64,000 nt of DNA, taken from Halobacillus litoralis (GTDB lineage: Bacteria; Bacillota; Bacilli; Bacillales; Halobacillaceae). The notes under the pieces are model-generated. The model was not told the origin of the DNA and ran no database searches. It saw only the letters and a program-made list of their open reading frames with translations. How positions within the stretch are numbered: the first letter of the stretch is position 1; the number at the start of each line of letters is the position of its first letter. Position numbers and translations under genes: made by a program. The stretch covers positions 191,001 through 255,000 of the forward strand of contig NZ_CP129016.1 in assembly GCF_020524085.2 (NCBI RefSeq), read 5' to 3'. Shown piece after piece: positions 15,900-24,192 of the stretch.

Positions 15900-16150
15900 G
15901 ATTCGCTTTAAGCTTTAAATAAAGCAAAATAACCTTGATTAGCTCTTACATACTCTACAACACTCGAAGATGAGATATCAAGTTCTAAGAAGTTTTCTTA
16001 GCCTATAGAATGAATAACGAACCAAGCGGATCAAGGAAACTTATCATCATATGCATCCGATCATCCCACCTCGTTACCCGTCCCTGCGTTCTCTATTCCA
16101 TAAAAAAAGACAACACCTTATCTAAAAGAACCGGCGATGTAAAACCCCCA
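15900..16150. other. Intergenic region without recognised gene
   Basis: Upstream region of the antiporter gene; it presumably holds the antiporter promoter and the promoter for the short plus-strand transcript at 16177, but no convincing boxes were identified. Confidence 0.35.
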
Positions 16151-16176
16151 CAAAAATTAAAGGAGGAGCGAAACCT

Positions 16177-16212
16177 ATGCATGTAATGACCTCCCCTATT
16201 GTAAATAAATGA
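16177..16212 (+). CDS. Candidate 11-residue micro-ORF with its own terminator
   Basis: ATG CAT ... reads MHVMTSPIVNK. AGGAGG lies ten bases upstream, and a strong terminator with a T7 tail on the same strand begins at the stop codon. The combination of ribosome site, stop and plus-strand-only terminator indicates a short transcript, either a micropeptide mRNA or a small RNA. No homology is claimed. Confidence 0.4.
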   Translation: MHVMTSPIVNK

Positions 16213-16245
16213 GGCGTAGCTGATTATTCAGCTACGCCTTTTTTT
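16213..16245 (+). terminator. Plus-strand terminator of the short transcript
   Basis: GGCGTAGCTGA / TCAGCTACGCC stem with a four-base loop and TTTTTTT. The T run exists only on the plus strand, yet the only plus-strand ORF before it is the 11-codon one. Confidence 0.88.
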
Positions 16246-16250
16246 CTTCC

Positions 16251-17570
16251 TTATATAGGAGAAACTCCGATTTCACTTTCATAAGAAACCAAAGCCTCTT
16301 CAAACATTTTCAATCCCTCATTAATTTGTTCTTCTGTAACCGTTAATGGCGGGATCATCCGTATGATTTCAGTTTTATTGCCACCAAAATAAAATAGGAC
16401 TCCACGTTCAAGTGCTTGATCCAAGATTTTAAAAAGCGCTTCACTATCGGGTTTTCCCGTTACAGGATCAACGATTTCAATACCTATCATCAAACCAATT
16501 GAACGAATATTCCCAATCACAGGGTGTTTTTCCTGCAACTCTCTTAACTTATGGCTCGCATAAGCGCCCTGCTTTTTAGCATTCTCAAGCAGTCTCTCCT
16601 CTTCCATTACATCCAGAACGGCATTAGCCGCAGAACAAGCGATCGGATTCCCACCGAAAGTCGTAGCATGACTACCAAGAGGCCATTGTTGCATCAACTC
16701 TTTGGAGGCTACCGTAGCACTCAAAGGCATGCCATTCGCAATCCCTTTAGCAATGGCCATGATATCTGGAACCACTTCGAACGTATGAGCAGCAAACCAT
16801 TCGCCTGTTCTCCCAAACCCTGTCTGGACTTCATCAAAAATTAGTAAAACACCATACTCATCACATAGTTCTCTAAGCTTTTTCAACCATGCTTTAGGAG
16901 GTACAACATAGCCGCCCTCCCCAAGTACTGGTTCTACAATGACCGCAGCGACCTCATCAGAAGTTACTTGATGGTCAAACAGCCGCTGAAAGTCTTTCTC
17001 TAATTGACGGACCGTGTACTCTTCCGGATCTTCCCCATTAGGACAATCTTCAATTCTTGCAAAAGGAATGTGATAAGAGCCTTGGGGATGCAGATACTGA
17101 CGATATTTACTCTTTGAACTTGTTACACTTAAAGCTCCCATTGATCTTCCATGGAAGCCACCAATGAAAGAAACAATGTACGGTCTCTTCGTTACATGTT
17201 TCGCTAACTTGATTGCTCCTTCTACTGCTTCTGTTCCGCTATTTCCAAAAAAGAAACAGTCCAGGTTCCCAGGCATAATTTCAGCAAGGCGATCCGCAAG
17301 CTTTAGGATAGATTCATAGATAATGACGCCCGAAGGTCCATGTGCAAGACTGTCGGCCCCCTCTTTGATTGCATCCACTACCTTCGGATGACGGTGACCG
17401 ACATTCGTCGTGGCGATTCCAGACGTAAAATCTAAATACTTCCTCCCGTCTACGTCGTAATAGTAACAACCTTCTTCTTTCACTACTGGCAAATTCGGAT
17501 GATCTTTAGCCATACTTGGAGCGAGTCTCTCTGACATCCGTTCTAATCGATGTGTCCAATGCTGTGTCAT
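16251..17570 (-). CDS. gabT: Class III aminotransferase, 4-aminobutyrate aminotransferase-like
   Basis: A 439-residue PLP-dependent, fold-type I class III aminotransferase that would move the terminal amino group of GABA (or another omega-amino acid) to 2-oxoglutarate. Seen are [18 protein letters not shown] (about 107-124), [15 protein letters not shown] (about 141-155), the cofactor Asp in [15 protein letters not shown] (about 243-257), the PLP lysine in [17 protein letters not shown] (about 270-286) and [14 protein letters not shown]. Length is normal for GabT. AGGAGG lies upstream of the ATG. About 120 bp separate it from the upstream YjiH-type transporter gene on the same strand, which may supply its substrate. 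Ornithine or beta-alanine specificity is possible. Confidence 0.8.
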   Translation of the reverse strand: MTQHWTHRLERMSERLAPSMAKDHPNLPVVKEEGCYYYDVDGRKYLDFTSGIATTNVGHRHPKVVDAIKEGADSLAHGPSGVIIYESILKLADRLAEIMPGNLDCFFFGNSGTEAVEGAIKLAKHVTKRPYIVSFIGGFHGRSMGALSVTSSKSKYRQYLHPQGSYHIPFARIEDCPNGEDPEEYTVRQLEKDFQRLFDHQVTSDEVAAVIVEPVLGEGGYVVPPKAWLKKLRELCDEYGVLLIFDEVQTGFGRTGEWFAAHTFEVVPDIMAIAKGIANGMPLSATVASKELMQQWPLGSHATTFGGNPIACSAANAVLDVMEEERLLENAKKQGAYASHKLRELQEKHPVIGNIRSIGLMIGIEIVDPVTGKPDSEALFKILDQALERGVLFYFGGNKTEIIRMIPPLTVTEEQINEGLKMFEEALVSYESEIGVSPI

Positions 17571-17689
17571 ATGTTCCTCCTGATGTTAAATGCAAATTTC
17601 ATGGTGTTTTTTGTAATTCCTTAATAGGAATGTTTTTTACAAACTTTTGTTTTACGGTTTAAACACTTTCTCCATTCCTGAGAAAATCG

Positions 17690-19072
17690 TTAAAAGAATA
17701 ATAGATGAGCCAGCAGAGCGGCAATTGGTAGTGTAATAACCGTACGCTGCAGAAAAATCACAAAAAGCTCGAAGAAGTTGATTGGAATTTTTGATTTAAT
17801 CAATAGAATCCCGATTTCAGACATGTAAATCAACTGCGTTAGTGACATGACTCCAATAATGAAACGAGTCAGTTCTGATTCAATTCCGCTTCCAACAACA
17901 GCGGGTAGGAACATATCTGCAAATCCAACGATCATCGCCGGTGCGGCCTCTGCTGCTTCTGGAATTTGTAACAGTTTCAAAAACGGAATGAACGGGTAGG
18001 AAAGCCATGTGAATACTGGTGTAAATTCTGCAATGACAAGGGCGGTGGTCCCAAGAGCCATCACGAGTGGAATCAGGCCGAACCAAATATCCGCTACATT
18101 AAAGATCCCTTTTCTCACTATTGATCCAGTACTTTTCACTTGATCAGCTTTAGCTACCGCCTGGTCAAGACCGAATTTGAATGTCGATGTACCTTCTGGG
18201 ACAATTTCATCAATCTGTTTTCCGACCGGCTCGTGATAGGTTTCTTTTTTCAGGGAAAGCGGCGGAATTCTTGGACAAACGACTGCAGCTACGATTCCAC
18301 AAATCACTACCGTGAAATAAAAGGGAACAAACATATGGTCAATGGATAAAAATTTAGCAATTACAAGACTGAACGCAATCGATGCAATGGAAAAGTTACT
18401 CGCCACGACTGCTGCTTCACGTTTGGAATAGTAACCATTTTCATACTGCTGAGTTGTCAACAACACACCTACCGTCCCACTCCCCATCCATGAAGCCATG
18501 GCATCCACAGATGAACGACCGGGCAGCTTGAACAATGGGTGCATCACTTTTCTTACGACCGTTCCAATCAAGTCCATCAGTCCGAACTCCAGCAACAGCG
18601 GCATAAATAAACTTGCAAATAGAAACCAAACCATAAGAACGGGAATTAAATCATAGAGGACAACGCCCCCTGTCAGTTCAGAACCGATATAAGAAGGTCC
18701 TGCCTCGAGAAGCGTCAGAATAGCAAACGCTGCTCCAAGGAAACGCAAAACGATCCAGAACGGTCCAACATCAAAAACATTCGCTATGAATGGATGATTC
18801 CTTATTTTACTACTCACGCCTTTGACCCCGACACTCCCTATCGCTGATAGCGAGATGACGATGGTCATGAACAAAGGTATCCAGGGACCGATGGCCGCTT
18901 GGAGCCCATCTGCCATCAAACCAAGTCCGATTGTCACCCGTCCATCAACAGAGATAGGAACGAGGAATAATAAGACCCCGACCAAAGATGGTAGAAGAAA
19001 TTTCATCCATTGCTTCATTGTATAGGATGTAGATGTTTGCATACTGCTTGCTTTTGATTGTTGAATAGCCAT
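17690..19072 (-). CDS. YjiH-type nucleoside-recognition (Gate) domain transporter
   Basis: A 460-residue polytopic membrane protein of the YjiH group, with two Gate (nucleoside recognition) domains. Evidence: about ten hydrophobic segments, GRSSVDAMASWMGSGTVGVLLT (about 190) and EAAPAMIVGFADMFLPAVVGSG (about 385), which are the paired Gate-domain cores. The substrate is not established for the family. Start at the ATG 19070-19072 because GAGGAGG lies nine bases upstream; a longer frame to 19120 lacks one. It precedes the aminotransferase gene, so a role in uptake of an amino compound is plausible (inference). A perfect 18-bp palindrome lies 74 bp upstream. Confidence 0.8.
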   Translation of the reverse strand: MAIQQSKASSMQTSTSYTMKQWMKFLLPSLVGVLLFLVPISVDGRVTIGLGLMADGLQAAIGPWIPLFMTIVISLSAIGSVGVKGVSSKIRNHPFIANVFDVGPFWIVLRFLGAAFAILTLLEAGPSYIGSELTGGVVLYDLIPVLMVWFLFASLFMPLLLEFGLMDLIGTVVRKVMHPLFKLPGRSSVDAMASWMGSGTVGVLLTTQQYENGYYSKREAAVVASNFSIASIAFSLVIAKFLSIDHMFVPFYFTVVICGIVAAVVCPRIPPLSLKKETYHEPVGKQIDEIVPEGTSTFKFGLDQAVAKADQVKSTGSIVRKGIFNVADIWFGLIPLVMALGTTALVIAEFTPVFTWLSYPFIPFLKLLQIPEAAEAAPAMIVGFADMFLPAVVGSGIESELTRFIIGVMSLTQLIYMSEIGILLIKSKIPINFFELFVIFLQRTVITLPIAALLAHLLFF

Positions 19073-19145
19073 GATTCGTCCTCCTCTGTCATCTTTATGC
19101 ATAATTAAGTATAAATACACATTTCATGATAGTTAGTAACTATAC

Positions 19146-19163
19146 ATTTTCATGCATGAAAAT
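19146..19163. promoter_or_regulatory. 18-bp perfect palindrome, candidate operator
   Basis: ATTTTCATGCATGAAAAT lies in the divergent region between yjiH and cypC and is a strong candidate binding site for a dimeric repressor controlling one or both genes. The regulator is unknown. Confidence 0.5.
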
Positions 19164-19260
19164 TCAATAGGTTTCAGGAAGTTTTTTAAGACAGTTTATC
19201 CAGGTGAAGAAAAAGGAATAAAGAAGATGATGAGATTGCTAGTATAGGAGGCGTTACATA

Positions 19261-20511
19261 ATGACGGTTAAAGTGCCAAAAGACAAGACGATTGATAATA
19301 CACTCGCTATTTTTAAAGACGGGTACAACTTCATACCGAAACGGGTTCAAAATCATCATTTGGATGTTTATGAAACGAGGGTTTTAGGAGAGAAGGTGGC
19401 TCTCCTCAGCGGCATCGAAGGAGCAGAACTGTTTTACGACACCAGTCGTATGAACCGGAAAAATGCCCTCCCTAAGAGAGTCTTGAAAACTTTATTCGGT
19501 GAAGATGCCATTCAGACGATGGATGGGGATGCACACACCCATCGCAAATTGCTGTTCATGTCCCTGATGACTCCAGAGGCTCTTCAGGAACTGTATGAAA
19601 TCACGACGAAAAACTGGGCACGTTTCACAAAAAAATGGAGCAGCATGAAACAGGTCAAACTGTACGACGAGTCACGGGAACTGCTGTGCCGGACAGCATG
19701 TGAATGGGCCGGCATCCCATTAGCCGAAAAAGAAGTGAAGAAAAGAACCAGAGACTTGAGTAATATGATCGATGGATTCAGTGCGGTCGGTCCAAAGCAC
19801 ATTGAAAGCCGAAGAGCACGCAAACGGTCAGAAGAGTGGGTGGAAGATTTGATTTTACAAGTTCGGCAGGGGAATATCGAAGCAAAAAAAGGAAAAGCCA
19901 TTCACGAAATGGCTATGCATGAAGATTTAGAAGGTCGACCGTTAGACGCACGAATGGCAGCCATTGAAGTTCTGAATGTCATCCGTCCACTAGTAGCCAT
20001 TTCTAAGTTCATCGCATTCGGTGGTGTTGCCCTTCATGAACATCCAGAAACTCAGACACGCGTCGCTTTGGATGATGAATATTTATTCCAGTTTGCACAG
20101 GAAGTACGCCGTTACTTCCCTTTCGTTCCTTTTCTCGGAGCAAGAGTCGACCATGATTTCACGTGGCAGCAATACCCGTTCAAAAAAGATCAGCTTGTCT
20201 TGATCGACATTTACGGAATCAACCATGACCCTAAAGTGTGGGAGAACCCAGATCAATTTAACCCTGAGAGATTCATAGATTGGGACGGTGGATTGTTCGA
20301 CTTAGTCCCTCAAGGCGGAGGCGGATATTATAAAGGACACCGCTGTCCGGGAGAATGGCCGACCATTGAAGTATTACAAGCCAGTTTCCGTTACATGACT
20401 AAACACTTGGGGTATGATGTACCGAAACAAGATTACAGCTACAGTTTAAAAAAGATCCCAGCGCTTCCGAAAAGCGGCTTTATTATAAGCAACGTCCACT
20501 TCAAAAATTGA
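19261..20511 (+). CDS. cypC: Fatty-acid peroxygenase, cytochrome P450 CYP152 family
   Basis: A 416-residue soluble P450 that uses H2O2 to hydroxylate fatty acids at the alpha/beta position, or decarboxylates them to alkenes, without a reductase. Diagnostic residues are present: the carboxylate-binding Arg242-Pro243 in NVIRPLVAISKF replaces the acid-alcohol pair of ordinary P450s, and the heme-ligating Cys362 is in GHRCPGEW with the GGGGYYKG insertion before it. Length and spacing match B. subtilis CypC (YbdT). His versus Gln at the position that separates hydroxylase from decarboxylase behaviour: the segment DAIQTMDGDAHTHRK shows Gln about residue 85, favouring hydroxylation (inference). AGGAGG precedes the ATG. 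Monocistronic. Confidence 0.92.
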   Translation: MTVKVPKDKTIDNTLAIFKDGYNFIPKRVQNHHLDVYETRVLGEKVALLSGIEGAELFYDTSRMNRKNALPKRVLKTLFGEDAIQTMDGDAHTHRKLLFMSLMTPEALQELYEITTKNWARFTKKWSSMKQVKLYDESRELLCRTACEWAGIPLAEKEVKKRTRDLSNMIDGFSAVGPKHIESRRARKRSEEWVEDLILQVRQGNIEAKKGKAIHEMAMHEDLEGRPLDARMAAIEVLNVIRPLVAISKFIAFGGVALHEHPETQTRVALDDEYLFQFAQEVRRYFPFVPFLGARVDHDFTWQQYPFKKDQLVLIDIYGINHDPKVWENPDQFNPERFIDWDGGLFDLVPQGGGGYYKGHRCPGEWPTIEVLQASFRYMTKHLGYDVPKQDYSYSLKKIPALPKSGFIISNVHFKN

Positions 20512-20524
20512 CGATTATATACTT

Positions 20525-20557
20525 AAAAACGTCCAGGAAAAATCCTGGACGTTTTTT
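20525..20557. terminator. Bidirectional terminator
   Basis: AAAAACGTCCAGG / CCTGGACGTTTTTT stem with a six-base loop between convergent cypC and the AI-2E-type gene. Confidence 0.9.
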
Positions 20558-20561
20558 CTAT

Positions 20562-21617
20562 TCAGGGATGATAGAGACGGTAAAAATCATACCCATGCTT
20601 CAGCAACACTTTGATTACGGAATACGTAGGAACAGCGATGATCATCCCTACCACTCCATACAACGGAGCTGCCACCACAAGTAACAGAATGACTGTTAAT
20701 GGATGGATATCCAAGCGTTCTCCAAAGATCAGAGGGGCAACTAAATTCCCCTCTAATTGTTGGACAACAATAAATGTGATGATCACATAAACGGCCATGG
20801 ATGGTTCCTGCATGAGAGCAACTACAATCGCAGGAATCGCGCCAATAACTGGCCCAACAAAAGGGATCACACAGGTCAACATGACGAATATACCGAGTAT
20901 TAAGGCATAGTCAAGCCCGATGATGATATAACCGATATAGGTCAAAACACCATCCACAGCAGCGATTGTCGCTTGTCCGATAATATAAGAAGAAACCGTA
21001 TAATCTAAATCCTTAAGCACCTTTTCCCCGCGGGGTTTATGTTTCTCCGGCAAAGCCCTTTTTAAGAAAGGAACCAGTTTGTGGCCATCTTTCAAAAAGA
21101 AAAACAAAACAAACGGAACGATAATTAAGACCGTAGTCGCTCCTGCGATGGTCGAAAAAACACTCATCATGTGTTCCCCGATCTGCTGAGTCAATCCACC
21201 GAAATATTCTGTTACTCGCTGCTTAATGGAAACGACGGACACCATCCCCATGTCGTTTTGCTCGAGCTTTTGCCCCGCCTCTTCTGCTGTCTGTTTTATT
21301 TTTTCAGGTAACTCCGATATATCCGTAATCTGTTTTTTTATGGTACCTGCTAAAAAACGGATACCTCCATAAATGAGAGCACCGATCACTGCAAAAACAG
21401 CCAGGATGGCAACTGGCAGAGGGAAGAATTTTGACCTTGCCATAAAGTGCACGACAGGGCGCAAGATATAAAAAAGAAACCCAGCAATTAGCATCGGATA
21501 AAATAACGTTCCGAAGATTGTCTTCACTGGATTCAACAGCTCTAGTTTTTCTAAGAAATAATACAGAATAAGTATAAGTATAGCTGCCGTGGTGTACTTA
21601 AAGAATGAGTGTTTCAT
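20562..21617 (-). CDS. AI-2E family (YdiK/YtvI-like) membrane permease
   Basis: A 351-residue membrane protein of the AI-2 exporter superfamily, with three N-terminal hydrophobic segments, a soluble helical region (about 90-150) and a C-terminal bundle. The conserved PFVGPVIGAIPAI (about 250) and LEGNLVAPLIFGERLDIHPL (about 285) are diagnostic. Members include autoinducer and small-molecule exporters and, in alkaliphiles and halophiles, Na+(Li+)/H+ antiporters, so an ion role is as likely as signalling. Start at the ATG 21615-21617, eight bases after GAAGGA; an ATG two codons upstream is too close to it. Confidence 0.82.
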   Translation of the reverse strand: MKHSFFKYTTAAILILILYYFLEKLELLNPVKTIFGTLFYPMLIAGFLFYILRPVVHFMARSKFFPLPVAILAVFAVIGALIYGGIRFLAGTIKKQITDISELPEKIKQTAEEAGQKLEQNDMGMVSVVSIKQRVTEYFGGLTQQIGEHMMSVFSTIAGATTVLIIVPFVLFFFLKDGHKLVPFLKRALPEKHKPRGEKVLKDLDYTVSSYIIGQATIAAVDGVLTYIGYIIIGLDYALILGIFVMLTCVIPFVGPVIGAIPAIVVALMQEPSMAVYVIITFIVVQQLEGNLVAPLIFGERLDIHPLTVILLLVVAAPLYGVVGMIIAVPTYSVIKVLLKHGYDFYRLYHP

Positions 21618-21726
21618 CCACATGTTCCTTCACCGTCCTTTTACCCCAATAATTCACTAAATGGACGGATTGTAAACTAAAGATCAAACGCCAGCACTAA
21701 ATTTCCCCATCTTTATTTCAGCCCCT

Positions 21727-21790
21727 ATATGATGAAGACTGAATTTCGAGATCTTTGACGAGTGGTTCTCCTCCTGTCAGGAGTCACCCC
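21727..21790. repeat. Fragment of the composite repeat's outer end
   Basis: GATGAAGACTGAATTTCGAGAT and GAGTGGTTCTCC resemble the left end at 6259-6290 (GAAGACTCAGTTTCAAGA ... GAGTGGTCC) but no right end follows. Confidence 0.4.
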
Positions 21791-21810
21791 CCTACGTTTT
21801 CACTTCCTAT

Positions 21811-21840
21811 GTAAAAGAGACCTGAATGGTGTCAAGTCTC
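21811..21840 (-). terminator. Terminator of the PAS-STAS gene
   Basis: Minus-strand GAGACTTGA / TTCAGGTCTC stem followed by TTTT directly after the stop. Confidence 0.7.
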
Positions 21841-21841
21841 C

Positions 21842-22591
21842 TTAAGAATCATGTTGTATGATGTATCGTAATCCTGCATACGTATTTTTAAATGTTTTCA
21901 AACCTTTATCAAAGTATTGGAATGAAAGAGCCAGCTTTGGTGTAATTCCTACCACAAGGCATTCGGTCCCTACTAATTGGAGGGACTGATTCAGTTGCTT
22001 CAAGTGTCTGCTGAACTGATCATTGAATTTATGGATTCCACTCAAATCAATCAAGGCATATTGAATGTCACCTTCTGTACATTTTTTCAGTAGAGAAGAG
22101 ATCAGGTGATCCACTCTTTTTTCATCCAAATCACCAATAAGTGGAACAGCCACTGCATGGTCCCACACTTTTAAGATAGGGATGGAAAGCGATTCAATAA
22201 GGTGATCCTTCCGTTCCTCTTCTTCGGCCTTTGTCGTTACATCCATTAACATGATGGTATAGTAACTTGTCTCTCCCTCTGTATTTTTCATCGGGGTAAT
22301 CACGGTATCTGCGACGAACCTATTCTTTACGTTGATCCTCACTTGATACTTCTTATCCAATCTTCCCTTAAAATCTCGACGTTCTAACGGATTGGCATGA
22401 AGCTTGTCCATATTCTCTCCGATTAATTCATCCGAGCTTTTGTAACCGAGTAACGGAGCAATTTCTGTAAAAAGATTTTTGGCCTCATCATTCATCCACA
22501 CCAGATCATAATTGAGGTCTGCAAGCAAGATGCTTTCTCCTATGCTATTAAGCGCATCTGTCATTGTTAGATCTGAAGTCATTAAAGCCAT
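21842..22591 (-). CDS. PAS-STAS protein (RsbR-like / YtvA-like without LOV Cys)
   Basis: A 249-residue soluble protein with an N-terminal PAS domain (about 8-115: DALNSIGESILLADLNYDLVWMND...SYYTIMLMDVT) and a C-terminal STAS domain (about 135-245: SIPILKVWDHAVAVPLIGDLD ... YALIDLSGIHKFND ... LVVGITPKLA). This is the layout of stressosome-associated sensors such as YtvA, but the LOV photocysteine motif (NCRFLQG) is absent, so light sensing by FMN is unlikely. The STAS phospho-site residues are changed (KFNDQFS). Start at the ATG 22589-22591 behind AAGGTGG; a GTG four codons earlier is the alternative. Second RsbR-like protein in the window, not next to the first. Confidence 0.75.
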   Translation of the reverse strand: MALMTSDLTMTDALNSIGESILLADLNYDLVWMNDEAKNLFTEIAPLLGYKSSDELIGENMDKLHANPLERRDFKGRLDKKYQVRINVKNRFVADTVITPMKNTEGETSYYTIMLMDVTTKAEEEERKDHLIESLSIPILKVWDHAVAVPLIGDLDEKRVDHLISSLLKKCTEGDIQYALIDLSGIHKFNDQFSRHLKQLNQSLQLVGTECLVVGITPKLALSFQYFDKGLKTFKNTYAGLRYIIQHDS

Positions 22592-22708
22592 CCATGCTCC
22601 CACCTTATCCAGTATTTTCTTTATTATAATATCTTTTCCTCTCTATAGGTAGAGGTAAAAAAAGTCGAATGCGTTCATGTTATGAAACTTAACAACAAAA
22701 TTAATTAA

Positions 22709-22725
22709 TGTCAGATTTTCTAACA
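22709..22725 (+). promoter_or_regulatory. TnrA/GlnR binding site
   Basis: TGTCAGATTTTCTAACA matches the consensus TGTNA-N7-TNACA at every defined position. Its centre lies 50 bp upstream of the start point expected from the TATTCT -10 box at 22755-22760, the spacing typical of TnrA-activated promoters. This indicates positive autoregulation of the tnrA unit under nitrogen limitation. Confidence 0.82.
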
Positions 22726-22754
22726 CAATAAGTGACATATCAGATTTTTTCCGC

Positions 22755-22760
22755 TATTCT
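22755..22760 (+). promoter_or_regulatory. Probable -10 box of the tnrA unit
   Basis: TATTCT (22755-22760) without a good -35 hexamer, as expected for an activator-dependent promoter. TATATT four bases on is the alternative. Confidence 0.5.
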
Positions 22761-22790
22761 ATATTCATCAGATAAGAATTGGAGGAGATC

Positions 22791-22865
22791 ATGATTCTTT
22801 TTCCACCCCGACGATTCATTGTACCTAAGAAGCAAATATTTAACACTTACGGGAGTGAACCTTAA
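22791..22865 (+). CDS. 24-residue basic micro-ORF coupled to fbpA
   Basis: ATG at 22791 follows GGAGGAGATC and encodes MILFPPRRFIVPKKQIFNTY plus GSEP. Its stop TAA shares the A of the fbpA start (TAATG), so translation of the two is probably coupled. It is the first ORF after the TnrA-controlled promoter. Rich in Arg, Lys and Pro. It may be a leader peptide setting fbpA-tnrA expression or a small basic protein in its own right; no family is recognised. Confidence 0.55.
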   Translation: MILFPPRRFIVPKKQIFNTYGSEP

Positions 22866-23020
22866 TGAAAAACCAACTGAGGACCGCCGTTGAAAGTATG
22901 AAAGAACATTACATTCAAAAACTTATTGATGCAGGGATGTATCAAGCCTCTGATGAAATGCTCCGGTCGTTGACATTAACGGAGCTCGAAGCTCTCGCTT
23001 CAAGGGTCGATCGACCATAA
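22865..23020 (+). CDS. FbpA-family small protein (Fur-regulated basic protein-like)
   Basis: A 51-residue protein with the FbpA pattern: [37 protein letters not shown], then [10 protein letters not shown]. In B. subtilis FbpA works with FsrA in iron-sparing control and is Fur-regulated. No Fur box was found here; instead the gene is under a TnrA site and directly upstream of tnrA (28-bp gap). So a nitrogen-linked role, or a structural homologue with another job, is more likely. GGGAG precedes the ATG. Too short for most ORF callers. Confidence 0.7.
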   Translation: MKNQLRTAVESMKEHYIQKLIDAGMYQASDEMLRSLTLTELEALASRVDRP

Positions 23021-23048
23021 GGAGGCGCAACATCAAGGAGGAGAAGTG

Positions 23049-23351
23049 ATGTCATCTTACAAGCACAAAAAAGTCATTTCAATTGGTACGGTCAATGAAC
23101 TCACAGGACTTTCCCTCAGACAAATACGTTATTATGAGGAGCGTGAATTGATTTATCCAGAACGTACCAAGAGAGGAACACGCAAGTATTCTTTTTCTGA
23201 TGTTGAAACCCTCTTACAAATCGCTGACAAACGAGAGGAAGGTGTACAAACCTACGAAATCCGTAAAGATTTACAGTCTTCCAACAAAGGGAAGGTGATG
23301 GAACGAATGCTTCGCGGGCAACTGAATGCCCATTTTCGAATGAACAAATGA
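23049..23351 (+). CDS. tnrA: TnrA, MerR-type global nitrogen regulator
   Basis: A 100-residue DNA-binding protein that activates or represses nitrogen genes when glutamine synthetase is not feedback inhibited. The N-terminal HTH region [26 protein letters not shown] is nearly the family consensus, with [16 protein letters not shown] next. The short C-terminal segment GQLNAHFR is the glutamine-synthetase-binding tail that separates TnrA (about 100-110 aa) from the longer GlnR. AGGAGG lies eight bases before the ATG. Third ORF of a unit under a TnrA box, so autoactivated. Part of the tail (between RKDLQSS and KVMERM) is slightly shorter than in B. subtilis. Confidence 0.9.
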   Translation: MSSYKHKKVISIGTVNELTGLSLRQIRYYEERELIYPERTKRGTRKYSFSDVETLLQIADKREEGVQTYEIRKDLQSSNKGKVMERMLRGQLNAHFRMNK

Positions 23352-23426
23352 ATATACTTACAGGCAGCCCGGACACCCCTAGGTCCAGGGCCTTTTTTTG
23401 CACACTTTAAATATCTCGACATAAAA

Positions 23427-23459
23427 TATCTTGACTTCAAAATAAATAGAGCGTATAGT
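23427..23459 (+). promoter_or_regulatory. yceI promoter overlapped by a MarR-type dyad
   Basis: TTGACT (23431-23436), 17-base spacer and TATAGT (23454-23459) form a near-consensus sigma-A promoter. The -35 lies inside TATCTTGACTTCAAAATA (23427-23444), an imperfect dyad of the type bound by MhqR/MarR-family repressors, with a second ATCTCGA half-site just upstream. Confidence 0.65.
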
Positions 23460-23503
23460 TTTATTTAGAATTCAAACTATTTTATTTCAAAGGAGAATAT
23501 AAA

Positions 23504-24034
23504 ATGACTCATTTAACATTGGATCAGGTGCACAGCAGCTTGAACTTCCAAATCAAACATATGATGGTTTCAAAAGCCAAAGGTGAATTCAAAACTTTTG
23601 ACGTGGCATTTTCCGGTGAGCTGAATAATCTACCTTCTGCCCAAGTGACCGTTACCATTCCGGTAACTTCTATTAATACAGGGAACGAACAGCGCGACGG
23701 ACACCTTCGTTCTGGGGACTTTTTCGAAGCCGATCAATACCCGAATCTTGTATTCCGCAGCACCTCCATCAAGAAGATAACGGATGATGAATTTGAAGTA
23801 ACCGGTGACTTCACTATTAAAGAGGTGACTCATCAGGAAACCTTCACGGTTGAATATAACGGAACTTCGAAGAGCCCGATGGATGGCAGCACCATTGCAG
23901 GTTTCGATGTGAGCGGAAAAATCGATCGTGAAGCTTATGGCTTAACCTATAATGCGGCTCTTGAAACTGGCGGTGTGCTGCTAGGGAAAGAGGTTAAATT
24001 CGAAGGAAACTTGGAGTTTGTTGTAGGAGAATGA
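23504..24034 (+). CDS. YceI-family polyisoprenoid-binding lipocalin-like protein
   Basis: A 176-residue YceI-family protein with an extended beta-barrel fold that binds isoprenoid lipids such as quinones. The signature HSSLNFQIKHMMVSKAKGEFKTF at the N terminus (shown split: HSSLNFQIKHMMV, residues 9-21), DGHLRSGDFFEADQYPNLVF (about 63-82) and LETGGVLLGKEVKFEGNLEF at the C terminus are typical. No signal peptide, as usual in firmicutes. AAAGGAG precedes the ATG. Its strong promoter overlaps a MarR-type operator, suggesting induction by quinones or electrophiles. Monocistronic, with a strong terminator. Confidence 0.9.
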   Translation: MTHLTLDQVHSSLNFQIKHMMVSKAKGEFKTFDVAFSGELNNLPSAQVTVTIPVTSINTGNEQRDGHLRSGDFFEADQYPNLVFRSTSIKKITDDEFEVTGDFTIKEVTHQETFTVEYNGTSKSPMDGSTIAGFDVSGKIDREAYGLTYNAALETGGVLLGKEVKFEGNLEFVVGE

Positions 24035-24047
24035 ATTTGCATGACTT

Positions 24048-24086
24048 AAAAAGAGCCGAGTCTATTTTTATAGACTCGGCTCTTTT
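24048..24086 (+). terminator. Terminator of yceI
   Basis: AAAAGAGCCGAGTCTAT / ATAGACTCGGCTCTTTT, 17-bp arms with a four-base loop. Confidence 0.9.
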
Positions 24087-24163
24087 AGTAGATTTTCATT
24101 CTCTATTTCCAGCCTTGGTTGGCGTTAAGTCACTTTCACATGCCTCTTACCCTCCTTCCAACA

Positions 24164-24192
24164 TAAAAAAATCCGCCCATGAGGATGGACGG
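24164..24192 (-). terminator. Terminator of the CHY zinc-finger gene
   Basis: Minus-strand CCGTCCAT / ATGGGCGG stem followed by TTTTTTT, immediately after the stop. Confidence 0.8.
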
